DNA of 41,464 nucleotides, from positions 1 through 41,464 of the forward strand of contig NZ_WSRP01000027.1 in the NCBI RefSeq assembly GCF_009767915.1, read 5' to 3'. The notes beneath the pieces are model-generated. The model made no database searches and had not been told where the DNA came from. It worked only from the letters and a program-made list of their open reading frames with translations. The translations under genes were made by a program, and so were the position numbers. This document shows, in pieces, positions 35,182-41,464 of this stretch (positions within the stretch are counted from its first letter, which is position 1; the number at the start of each line of letters is the position of its first letter). The DNA is from Parasutterella muris (GTDB lineage: Bacteria > Pseudomonadota > Gammaproteobacteria > Burkholderiales > Burkholderiaceae_F).

Positions 35182-35217
35182 GACACGCCTTAATCCGGTT
35201 CGATCTGTAGGCGTGTC
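35182..35217. repeat. 9-bp inverted repeat with 18-nt loop downstream of the symporter
   Basis: GACACGCCT (35182-35190) and AGGCGTGTC (35209-35217) are perfect complements. No T-run follows, so a terminator role is doubtful. It may be part of a decayed mobile-element end in this gene-poor stretch. Confidence 0.4.
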
Positions 35218-35321
35218 CGCATATACAGCTTGTTAGCCATACCCCGGAGCTTTTTATTATTGAGCTGCCTCCTAATGCGGAGGATTATCCGAATCTCTAA
35301 AATGCGATAGAAACGCTAGAA

Positions 35322-35363
35322 ATGGGAGCACGCTCCCATGAAACCTCGCACGTGAGTGCGAGG
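35322..35363. repeat. Two tandem perfect hairpins, possible IS200/IS605-type end relic
   Basis: ATGGGAGC-AC-GCTCCCAT (35322-35339) is followed 4 nt later by CCTCGCAC-GTGA-GTGCGAGG (35344-35363); both stems are perfect 8-bp pairs. Subterminal hairpins followed by AGTTCA are typical of IS200/IS605 right ends. No tnpA or tnpB is left nearby, so the assignment is inference. Confidence 0.45.
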
Positions 35364-35369
35364 TAGTTC

Positions 35370-35558
35370 ATGGAAAGCGAAAAAGGTCTGGAAGAATTAT
35401 CCGAGGTTGATGCCCGCTCCGTCGCAAGAGGCAGAGCGGAAGAAAGACTTGAAATCGTAACTAAACTGATTCGGCTTGGCCAAATGTCCCTAGAAAGGAT
35501 CTCTGAAGTCAGCGGGCTACCTATCGAAGAACTTCTGAAAATCAAAGAGACCGAGTAG
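35370..35558 (+). pseudogene. Rpn/PD-(D/E)XK-transposase-family C-terminal relic 1
   Basis: A 62-codon frame that contains only the C-terminal tail usual in Rpn-like PD-(D/E)XK family proteins: SEVDARSVARGRAEERLEI followed by a short helix-turn-helix-like ISEVSGLPIEELLKIKE. The nuclease core is missing and a stop lies two codons before the ATG. It is closely related to the relic at 35595-36005 (both contain ELSEVDARSVARGRA), so the pair is a duplicated or split remnant. Confidence 0.6.
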
Positions 35559-35594
35559 AGTCATTCCTAACAGCAATGTTCGCGACCCTTCTGA

Positions 35595-36005
35595 AAAACC
35601 GTTAACAAACGTGCTCAAGGCGCCGTAAACAGACCAGCCCAACTAACAGACGATACTCGCATTATCTTTGTCAACGGCCGGTTCCGAGGAGATGATCCGA
35701 TCGGAAGATTAATGAATGATTTTTTCAGTAAGGGAGCTGACGAGATGAAAAACGAAGTTTTAGGTGAACGCCTGCGCCTCTTTAAGGATAGAGATAGTCT
35801 AGATGAATTATCCGAAGTTGACGCCCGCTCTGTCGCAAGAGGCAGAGCTATAGGAATAGAAGAAGGCAGAAGAGAAGTGAGATTGTCTTGTGCCAAAAAA
35901 CTCATTGCTGCAAACCTTCTACCTTTGGAAACAATCTCAAAGGTCTGCTGTCTCTCTTTAGAAGAGTTAGAAAAGATTAAGAGCAACATCACCAATCTTA
36001 CCTAA
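35595..36005 (+). pseudogene. Rpn/PD-(D/E)XK-transposase-family relic 2
   Basis: An open frame from 35595 (after a TGA) to the stop at 36003-36005. It holds the end of the nuclease-family core (QLTDDTRIIFVNG, FRGDDPIGRLMNDFF, MKNEVLGERLRLFKD) and the C-terminal tail ELSEVDARSVARGRAIG and LETISKVCCLSLEELEKIK. The first ATG in frame (35712) would start well inside the domain. Intact relatives are about 300 aa, so the N-terminal half with the catalytic residues has been lost. Confidence 0.65.
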
Positions 36006-36452
36006 TCCGCTTCTTTTGGAAGAGAGGCAAGTGTCTGACTAAAGTTTCTCCGGTCAAACTCTTGTTTCTTTGCGCCGCTCTCAACTACAACAAACTTCGT
36101 TGATACATCCTGCAGCCATACCGGCACGGGCAACTCAAAAATACAAAAAATATTCTCTTCTAACGCCTCTGATTCAGAAGGTATTCAGCCGAGAATCAAT
36201 CTACAAAATCCCTTGGCCCTCTCCTCCTTTGCACTGACCTTCAACGGAGGCCTGTGTTATTACCTGAAGCCCTTATCTATATTTTGCGGAGAGGTTCCTT
36301 CAGCGCTTTGGGCATGAAGGAACCCCGGCTTACTTGGCATCTTTTGACTCGAAACAAACCAAACGGTTCCTTTCACAACCTCCTCTGAGGCAGAGATTGA
36401 ATGTGATCACCGGCCTTTTGCCAAATAGCCTGAAGCTGATTCACCGAGCGAA
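36006..36452. other. Gene-poor stretch with an unidentified minus-strand gene fragment
   Basis: No complete gene. On the minus strand a frame open from about 36181 down to a stop at 36002-36004 gives about 59 residues (FELPVPVWLQDVSTKFVVVE..., ending LASLPKEAD) after an in-frame TGA. It looks like the end of a lost protein but matches no family I know. Together with the Rpn relics this marks a decayed insertion scar. Confidence 0.35.
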
Positions 36453-37529
36453 TCATCCTATTCTTCCGCATTGACCGCGCTGAGCAAGAACTTGATCCAT
36501 CAGCACCAGTGCAAAAAGTGCTTCAATAATCGGAGCAGCACGAATACCGACACACGGATCATGACGTCCTTTTGTCGACACGCGCACGTTCTCTCCGTCG
36601 ACGGTCATCGAATCAAGTTCCGTACGAACCGACGGAGTCGGCTTAATTGCGATTCTCGCGGTTATCGGCTGACCGTTTGAAATTCCGCCGAGAATGCCGC
36701 CAGCGTGGTTGGAACCAAAATCATTCTCCCAGCGGGTATTCATTTGATCCGCGTTTTCCGTGCCTCTGGCTCCGATCACGTCAAAACCGTCTCCGATGGA
36801 TACTCCCTTGACCGCGTTCAGTCCCATAAAGGCGTACGCCAGACAGGCGTCCAGCCTGCGATAGATCGGATCACCAAGACCCGCGGGAGCACCAAGCGCT
36901 TCAGCGTAAACCTCACTGCCCGCTGAATCGCCTGACTTCCTTAAAGCGTCCATAAAAGCTTCAAGCTCAGGAACCTTCTGCGGATCCGCGGTAAAAAAGG
37001 GATTTTCGTCAACCGCCGACCAATCTTTAATAGCAAGCGGTATTCCTCCTAAATTAGTCAGGCACGCCCGAATTTGAATACCTAAGTTCTTTTCCAGCCA
37101 CTTGCGGGCGACAGCGCCGGCGGCAACGGTCGGCGCAGTCAGTCTTGCCGAACTTCTTCCGCCGCCCCTCGGATCGCGGATGCCGAACTTACGGTAATAC
37201 GTATAGTCGGCATGCGCCGGTCTGAACACATTCTCAATCGCAGAATAATCCTTGCTGCGCTGATCTTCATTGCGGATCAAAAGCGCGATCGGCGTCCCTG
37301 TTGTAACGCCTTTGTAGAGACCCGAGAGAATTTCCACCGTGTCGCTCTCTTTTCTCTGCGTCACGTGCCGCGATTGTCCGGGGCGTCTTCGATCCAGCTG
37401 CTTCTGAATATCCTCCGCGCTGAGTTCCATTCCCGGAGGACACCCGTCAATGACGCACCCGATCGCCGGTCCGTGCGACTCGCCGAAATTGGTGACGGCA
37501 AAGTATTCTCCAATGCGTGATCCTGCCAT
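36453..37529 (-). CDS. aroC: Chorismate synthase
   Basis: AroC converts 5-enolpyruvylshikimate-3-phosphate to chorismate, using reduced FMN as cofactor, the last common step to aromatic amino acids and folate. The 358-aa protein has all three family signatures: [19 protein letters not shown] (about 15-33), [14 protein letters not shown] with [17 protein letters not shown] around 100-140, and the C-terminal [19 protein letters not shown]-contact residues are intact. It is a lone minus-strand gene facing the decayed region. Confidence 0.98.
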   Translation of the reverse strand: MAGSRIGEYFAVTNFGESHGPAIGCVIDGCPPGMELSAEDIQKQLDRRRPGQSRHVTQRKESDTVEILSGLYKGVTTGTPIALLIRNEDQRSKDYSAIENVFRPAHADYTYYRKFGIRDPRGGGRSSARLTAPTVAAGAVARKWLEKNLGIQIRACLTNLGGIPLAIKDWSAVDENPFFTADPQKVPELEAFMDALRKSGDSAGSEVYAEALGAPAGLGDPIYRRLDACLAYAFMGLNAVKGVSIGDGFDVIGARGTENADQMNTRWENDFGSNHAGGILGGISNGQPITARIAIKPTPSVRTELDSMTVDGENVRVSTKGRHDPCVGIRAAPIIEALFALVLMDQVLAQRGQCGRIG

Positions 37530-37628
37530 TTAACTTCCTTTCCTTATTTGAGCCCCTAGAGGCGGACGCTGTAAGAAATTGTATCTTAATCGACTAAAAT
37601 CTCTGCCATATTCTATGAGAGAAGAAAA

Positions 37629-38150
37629 ATGGTTTCCTTAGATGTCAATATTCGTTTCGCGCATGAAAGAGACATCGACGCGATTACAAGCATTTATGAA
37701 CAGGCGGTGCTTTTAGGAACTGGAAGTTTTGAGATTGATCCGCCTGATGAAAAAGAGATGCTTCGAAGAATGCAGCAGGTTTTTGCTTTTAAAGCACCTT
37801 ATTTAGTCGCCGAATTAGAGGGGCAGATCTTAGGCTTTGCCTACGCGTCCGCCTATCGTCCGAGAGCTGCCTATCGCTTTACCGTTCAGGATTCGATTTA
37901 CGTCCACCCTGAATGCCGGTCCGTCGGCGTCGGCACACAGCTTCTCACCTCGCTGATCTCTGAGTGCGAAATTCGCGGATTCTCTCAGATGATCGCCATC
38001 ATCGGCGACTCTGAGAATAAAGCGTCAATCGGTCTGCATAAACACTGCGGTTTTGAGCATGTCGGCACTCTGAAAAACGTCGGATTTAAATTTGACCGCT
38101 GGCTGGATTCAGTACTCATGCAAAAAACGCTATCCGCAAGCCAAAACTGA
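37629..38150 (+). CDS. GNAT-family N-acetyltransferase, phosphinothricin-acetyltransferase-like
   Basis: A 173-aa GNAT enzyme. The acetyl-CoA binding motif A is seen as DSIYVHPECRSVGVGTQLLTSL, with the R-x-x-G-x-G pyrophosphate loop. Preceding beta strands FAYASAYRPRAAYRFT and the C-terminal GLHKHCGFEHVGTLKNVGFKFDRW are typical of the PAT/BAR-like subfamily, which acetylates amino-acid analogues such as phosphinothricin or methionine sulfoximine. The physiological substrate is not known. A purine-rich GAGAGAAGAAAA precedes the ATG. A small acidic protein gene follows after 35 nt. Confidence 0.92.
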   Translation: MVSLDVNIRFAHERDIDAITSIYEQAVLLGTGSFEIDPPDEKEMLRRMQQVFAFKAPYLVAELEGQILGFAYASAYRPRAAYRFTVQDSIYVHPECRSVGVGTQLLTSLISECEIRGFSQMIAIIGDSENKASIGLHKHCGFEHVGTLKNVGFKFDRWLDSVLMQKTLSASQN

Positions 38151-38185
38151 CTAAACTAATCAGATCCACTTTAATTGAGACGGTT

Positions 38186-38467
38186 ATGGACGACTACAAA
38201 ACTGAATACGATCCCGAATGGGTTTTAGCGACACTCAACGACGCTAAAGAAGCGCTGGAAAATTTAATCGCCTATGTTGAAGACAATCCCGATGCCGTCA
38301 AGGAAACACTTGATGACGGAATTCAGGATGTATACGCCAAGCTGAATTACGCATACAACAGCGCCAAAGACGGCCCTGAAGCACTCATGACCATGGACGA
38401 CGATGACTTAGTCGCTTTTCCGATCATGCTACCCTTCAAGCACGGCGTCGACGTCACCAGAGAATAA
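38186..38467 (+). CDS. Small acidic protein of unknown function
   Basis: A 93-aa, strongly acidic, probably helical soluble protein (DPEWVLATLNDAKEALENLIAYVEDNPDAVKETLDDGIQDVYAKLNYAYNSAK..., with the DDDD run near residue 70). No signal peptide, membrane segment or catalytic motif. A purine-rich GAGACGG precedes the ATG. It follows the acetyltransferase in the same direction and converges with murJ (14-nt gap). I do not recognise the family. Confidence 0.7.
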   Translation: MDDYKTEYDPEWVLATLNDAKEALENLIAYVEDNPDAVKETLDDGIQDVYAKLNYAYNSAKDGPEALMTMDDDDLVAFPIMLPFKHGVDVTRE

Positions 38468-38481
38468 CGAGACTCTCGGAT

Positions 38482-40032
38482 CTAGTCGACTTCACTGACT
38501 TTCAGATCCGAGATTCGATAACCGAAAGCGGCGAGTGTTCCAAGATACAGCACCGCCGCACCGACAACCACCGCAAGAATTAGTGCGACCTTGAGAATCC
38601 AGGCGCAGGTGAGCTCTGTCCAAACCACATAGTGCTGAATCACGCCCAAATAAACAACGAGCAGCGCGGCGCCGACAAAGATAGCAATAAAGAGCTTTTT
38701 CCAGCCGGCAAGCGGCGTGAAAACGCCTCGTTTCCTAAGCGTCAGCATCAGCACTCCCGCATTAAAGCAGGCTCCCATACCGACAGAAAGCGCAAGCCCC
38801 GCGTGAGAAAACAGCGGAACATTGATCAAATTGAAAATCTGAGTCACAACGAGCGCCGTACATGCAATCTTCACCGGTGTCTTGATATCTTTCTGCGCGT
38901 AAAAACCGGGCGCGAGGATCTTAATGCCGATCAGCCCAATCAGACCGCAGGAGTAGCCGAGCACCGCCGTCGAAGTCTGAAAGACATCATTGGCGTTAAA
39001 GCGGGCGCTTTGGAAGAGAACTGCAACCAGCCCTTCCCCAAGCATCGCCAAACCAATTGCGGCAGGAATCGCAAAAGCCGCCACCAATTTAAGCCCCCAA
39101 TCCAATAGCGCGTTGTAGCGCTCCTTCAGTCCTTTGGAAAAGGCTGCTGAAAGACTCGGCAGAAGAACTGTACCCAAGGCGACTCCTAAAAGCGCAGTCG
39201 GAAATTCCATGAGGCGATCGGCGTACGCAAGCCAAGTCACCGACCCTTCCTGAAGAAAAGACGCGATATTTGTGTTGATCAGGATGGAAATCTGAGCGAC
39301 GCCAACACCAAAAAGCGACGGCACCATTAATTTGAGCACGCGGCGAACGGATGGATCTTTAGCTGCGGTTATCGGATTGATGAATCTCGGAAAAAGACCG
39401 AGCTTCACCAACTGAGGAATCTGAACAAAAAGCTGAAGAAATCCGCCGGACATTACACCGATTGCCAGTGCAAAAATCGGACGTTCTAAATGAGGCGCAA
39501 TAAAAAGCGTCGCGGTAATCAGCGAGAGGTTTAAGAGAATCGGAACCGCCGCCGGTATCGCAAAGTGTTTCCATGTATTAAGAATGGACGAGCTCAGCGC
39601 GACCATTGACATGAAGAAGATATACGGAAACATGTACCGCGTAAGCTGTACAGCCGTATCAAAAGTCGTCGGCTCCTCGGTGAGACCTGAGGCAATTACC
39701 CAGACGAGCACCGGTGCGGCCAAAACGCCAAGTATGCTGACGACTAAAACTACAAACGCCAGCAGAGAGGCAACTTTGTCGATAAATGACTTAGCCTCAT
39801 GAGGCGAGCGTGTACTTCGGACATCCGCGAGCATCGGTACAAATGCCTGCTGAAACGCTCCCTCGGCAAAGAGCCTGCGCAATAAATTCGGCAGTCTGAA
39901 GGCAACATAGTAGGCATCCGTATCTCCGCTTACGCCAAAAACTCGGGCAATAAGGATGTCTCGAATCAGACCTGTGATACGAGATAAAAGTGTCATGCCG
40001 GATATAACCGCGGCGTTGCGAAAGATGCTCAC
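38482..40032 (-). CDS. murJ: Lipid II flippase MurJ (MviN)
   Basis: MurJ flips lipid II across the inner membrane for peptidoglycan synthesis. The GTG at 40030-40032 is chosen as start (516 aa) because it gives the canonical N-terminus MSIFRNAAVISGMTLLSRITGLIRDILIA. The frame stays open 79 codons further upstream without homology to the family. About 14 membrane segments are visible. Family hallmarks include FRLPNLLRRLFAEGAFQQAFVP and later LAYADRLMEFPTALLGVALGTVLLPSLS. No clear Shine-Dalgarno lies before the GTG. It is divergent from rpsT, as in related genomes. Confidence 0.96.
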   Translation of the reverse strand: MSIFRNAAVISGMTLLSRITGLIRDILIARVFGVSGDTDAYYVAFRLPNLLRRLFAEGAFQQAFVPMLADVRSTRSPHEAKSFIDKVASLLAFVVLVVSILGVLAAPVLVWVIASGLTEEPTTFDTAVQLTRYMFPYIFFMSMVALSSSILNTWKHFAIPAAVPILLNLSLITATLFIAPHLERPIFALAIGVMSGGFLQLFVQIPQLVKLGLFPRFINPITAAKDPSVRRVLKLMVPSLFGVGVAQISILINTNIASFLQEGSVTWLAYADRLMEFPTALLGVALGTVLLPSLSAAFSKGLKERYNALLDWGLKLVAAFAIPAAIGLAMLGEGLVAVLFQSARFNANDVFQTSTAVLGYSCGLIGLIGIKILAPGFYAQKDIKTPVKIACTALVVTQIFNLINVPLFSHAGLALSVGMGACFNAGVLMLTLRKRGVFTPLAGWKKLFIAIFVGAALLVVYLGVIQHYVVWTELTCAWILKVALILAVVVGAAVLYLGTLAAFGYRISDLKVSEVD

Positions 40033-40343
40033 GTCTGTACCAAAACAAAAATACTGTAAGAACAGGATTGTAACAGTCCTTGACAGCCAGGCGACGCTAT
40101 GCCTATGACGGCACTGCCCGAAAGAAACAATCCTATCTTCCGTCCACAATATAGGCGAGAGCGCTTCCAAAATCTGCTTCTGACACAAGAAGCTGAAGTT
40201 ATCGAAAAAGTCAATTGTCTCTCTGTTGGTTAGGCCTAAGCGATTTTGCGAGGTTAAAAATCCCAGCACTTGGATTATTGACCTCTTAAAATGAGAATGT
40301 CAGTTGCTTGGATAAGGTACTATCTCTAACACGTATTCTTTGC
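40033..40343. other. Upstream region of murJ
   Basis: About 310 nt with no recognised gene. It must contain the minus-strand murJ promoter; a TTACAAT-like -10 lies near 40070 on the minus strand without a convincing -35. The longer open frame reaching to 40269 has no family similarity and is treated as non-coding. Confidence 0.4.
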
Positions 40344-40529
40344 TTATAGAAAGCGGGCTGTGAACGCCATGTGCTCATCTAAAGGATTAACCTTGAACTC
40401 TTTGTTGTATTCAGTCAGGAAGCACTTGAATCCCTTAGCTTTCACCTCAGAGTTCTTTACCTTAGTGCCTAGCAGTAAAACAACCCATGTTGGAACTACT
40501 TCGCAAAGTTTTGTGTGCCTAACAGACAA
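40344..40529 (-). CDS. Possible 61-aa small ORF or gene fragment between murJ and rpsT
   Basis: A minus-strand frame starting at TTG (40529), with GGGAGG a few nt upstream. It encodes 61 residues including LCEVVPTWVVLLLGTKV and LTEYNKEFKVNPLDEHMAFTARFL. The purine-rich site is the same sequence that forms part of the rpsT promoter region on the other strand, so the ribosome site may be chance. Not recognised; it could be the tail of a lost gene. Confidence 0.25.
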   Translation of the reverse strand: MSVRHTKLCEVVPTWVVLLLGTKVKNSEVKAKGFKCFLTEYNKEFKVNPLDEHMAFTARFL

Positions 40530-40532
40530 TTG

Positions 40533-40561
40533 CCTCCCGGTTGATAACAGGAGGTTTTTTT
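40533..40561 (+). terminator. Possible intrinsic terminator overlapping the rpsT promoter
   Basis: CCTCC (40533-40537) and GGAGG (40550-40554) can pair around a 12-nt loop and are followed by eight T. The T-run is also the spacer of the rpsT promoter, so the resemblance may be partly coincidental. What it would terminate on the plus strand is unclear. Confidence 0.4.
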
Positions 40562-40569
40562 TATATAAT
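40541..40569 (+). promoter_or_regulatory. rpsT: Strong sigma70 promoter of rpsT
   Basis: TTGATA (40541-40546) and a perfect TATAAT (40564-40569) are separated by exactly 17 nt. Transcription would start near 40576, giving a leader of about 130 nt before rpsT. Such a leader may carry autoregulation by S20, as known in enterobacteria. Confidence 0.8.
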
Positions 40570-40704
40570 CCTGCTCTTTCGTATGGTTCTTTTTCATTTG
40601 AGAAAGAGCAAATTTGATTAACCTAACCGGCCGAGCCCGTAGTATTGCTAGTGGCGACCGGTAAAGATTGAAGACGCCACTCGCATAGGCAAGGAAAATA
40701 AACA

Positions 40705-40968
40705 ATGGCAAATACTAAGCAAGCTCGCAAGCGCGCTATTCAGGCAGTTGCTCGCAACAAGCATCTTTCCGCTCAGCGCTCTCGCTATCGTACAGCTATC
40801 AAGAACGTTCGCAAAGTCATCCTGACCGGCGACAAAGAAGCTGCACTGGTTTCTTACAAGACCGCTCAGTCCGTTATTGACTCAATGGCTGACAAAGGCG
40901 TTCTGCACAAAAACGCAGCTGCTCGTCATAAGAGCCGCCTCGTTGCTGCTATCAAGGCTATGGCCTAA
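40705..40968 (+). CDS. rpsT: 30S ribosomal protein S20
   Basis: S20 binds 16S rRNA in the small subunit. The 87-aa basic protein has the family start [14 protein letters not shown] and the conserved helical pattern ([42 protein letters not shown]). AAGGAAAA lies 8 nt before the ATG. It has a consensus promoter upstream and terminator hairpins downstream and is divergent from murJ. Confidence 0.98.
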   Translation: MANTKQARKRAIQAVARNKHLSAQRSRYRTAIKNVRKVILTGDKEAALVSYKTAQSVIDSMADKGVLHKNAAARHKSRLVAAIKAMA

Positions 40969-40980
40969 TTCTGCAGCACC

Positions 40981-41032
40981 TGCCTTATAAAAGGCATGGA
41001 AAAAAGCTCGGGTACATACTCGGGCTTTTTTT
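40981..41032 (+). terminator. Tandem hairpins and intrinsic terminator after rpsT
   Basis: TGCCTT-ATAA-AAGGCA (40981-40996) forms a first perfect hairpin. A second stem (GCTCGGGT 41006-41013 with ACTCGGGC 41018-41025, two G-T pairs, ACAT loop) is followed by seven T. This is a normal strong terminator for rpsT. Confidence 0.88.
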
Positions 41033-41464
41033 GTCCTACGTCCCATCCCCTGCGCTCTTCTCAGTTTGCTCGCCTTGGCGAGGAGGAAACCTTAGGGAAC
41101 TTAATTTAGTGAAACGCTTTTCAGCGACTGCATAAATGGAGCAGTTACACAGCCTTGCTAACCAACATTAGAAGAACAGAATGCGAGCGTAATTTATGCG
41201 CTGCTTCGACAGCTCCGGAGAATCGAAAATAACTTTAGTGTCTTAGAAGCCAGACGAGCGGTGTACGAGTGGACATACAAGATCATTTTGTATTGTGCTG
41301 TCTCAGTCTTATCCTAACCCGTTTGATCCTGAATTCCGTGCCCTCTAGGTGATAAATCTTGGAGGCACGGCTATCTTCAGAGCTTCTATCGTCGCTCTTA
41401 GTTTCTTGGGGATTAGGTCCCAGTAAAAAGAGTTTTCTTCGTCAGATTTCCTGCTGGTTACGTC
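41033..41464. other. Right-edge region without a complete gene
   Basis: No intact gene over about 430 nt. On the minus strand a frame enters from beyond the window edge and ends at a TAG at 41345-41347 (about 39 residues, FYWDLIPKKLRATIEALKIA then VPPRFIT). It may be the 3' end of a gene lying outside the window; I do not recognise it. The remainder shows no convincing coding or RNA signal. Confidence 0.35.

Noticed and set aside
35182-35217. tRNA-like or attachment-site sequence (contains GGTTCGATC)
   Set aside because: No acceptor stem or anticodon arm can be folded around it. Only the 9-bp inverted repeat is supported.
40033-40269. 79-codon N-terminal extension of MurJ
   Set aside because: The extension has no family similarity, and the GTG at 40032 gives the canonical MurJ N-terminus.

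Overview
The window looks like a chromosomal segment of a gut betaproteobacterium of the Sutterellaceae type (Sutterella / Parasutterella-like, order Burkholderiales). This is inferred from three things. The minus strand carries the leuC-leuD-leuB-asd-truA-accD-folC-SPOR-cvpA-purF gene order typical of Burkholderiales. murJ and rpsT are divergent neighbours. There is also a respiratory module of Tat/Sec-exported flavoprotein reductases with a small separate tetraheme cytochrome c and its own two-component system, a hallmark of asaccharolytic gut Sutterellaceae. Species cannot be fixed from the sequence alone.

Layout. 1-6180 (minus strand): histidine kinase and response regulator (TtrSR-like architecture), two different exported flavoproteins and a tetraheme cytochrome c, apparently a substrate-sensing extracytoplasmic reductase module. 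6240-18053 (minus strand): core metabolism (purF, cvpA, SPOR protein, folC, accD, truA, asd, leuBDC), followed by a DUF362 gene broken by an in-frame amber codon. 18132-27847: a visibly more A+T-rich accessory island. It is bounded by a decayed IS5-family transposase on the left and a truncated tyrosine integrase on the right. 28101-35107 (plus strand): LysR regulator, two CYTH-type genes, a DASS anion transporter, an unidentified two-TM protein and an AGCS amino-acid/cation symporter. 35108-36452: a gene-poor scar with tandem hairpins and two Rpn-family relics. 36453-41464: aroC, a GNAT acetyltransferase, a small acidic protein, murJ, rpsT and an unassigned right edge.

Main discovery. The island encodes a two-gene defence-like system: a 1104-aa PLD-nuclease/SNF2-type helicase and, 2 nt downstream, a 1147-aa Eco57I-type adenine methyltransferase with a C-terminal specificity domain. 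Directly after the methylase lies an oppositely oriented, start-less second C-terminal specificity cassette. The two cassettes begin with a 139-bp inverted repeat that differs at one base (24883-25021 and 26536-26674). A Mpi-like serine invertase gene ends on the base next to the outer end of the repeat. The reading frame is preserved across the repeat, so inversion of about 1.79 kb would swap the target-recognition domain and give a 1082-aa methylase in place of the 1147-aa one. The sequence therefore shows the parts of a phase-variable DNA-modification switch. Whether it inverts, and whether the pair restricts phage, is inference.

How the parts work together. The first block would let the cell sense a small molecule in the periplasm and reduce it as an electron acceptor. 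The core block supplies purines, folate, malonyl-CoA, leucine and aspartate-family amino acids. The island would diversify DNA methylation within a population. The transporters (dicarboxylate-type and alanine/glycine-type) fit an organism living on organic and amino acids.
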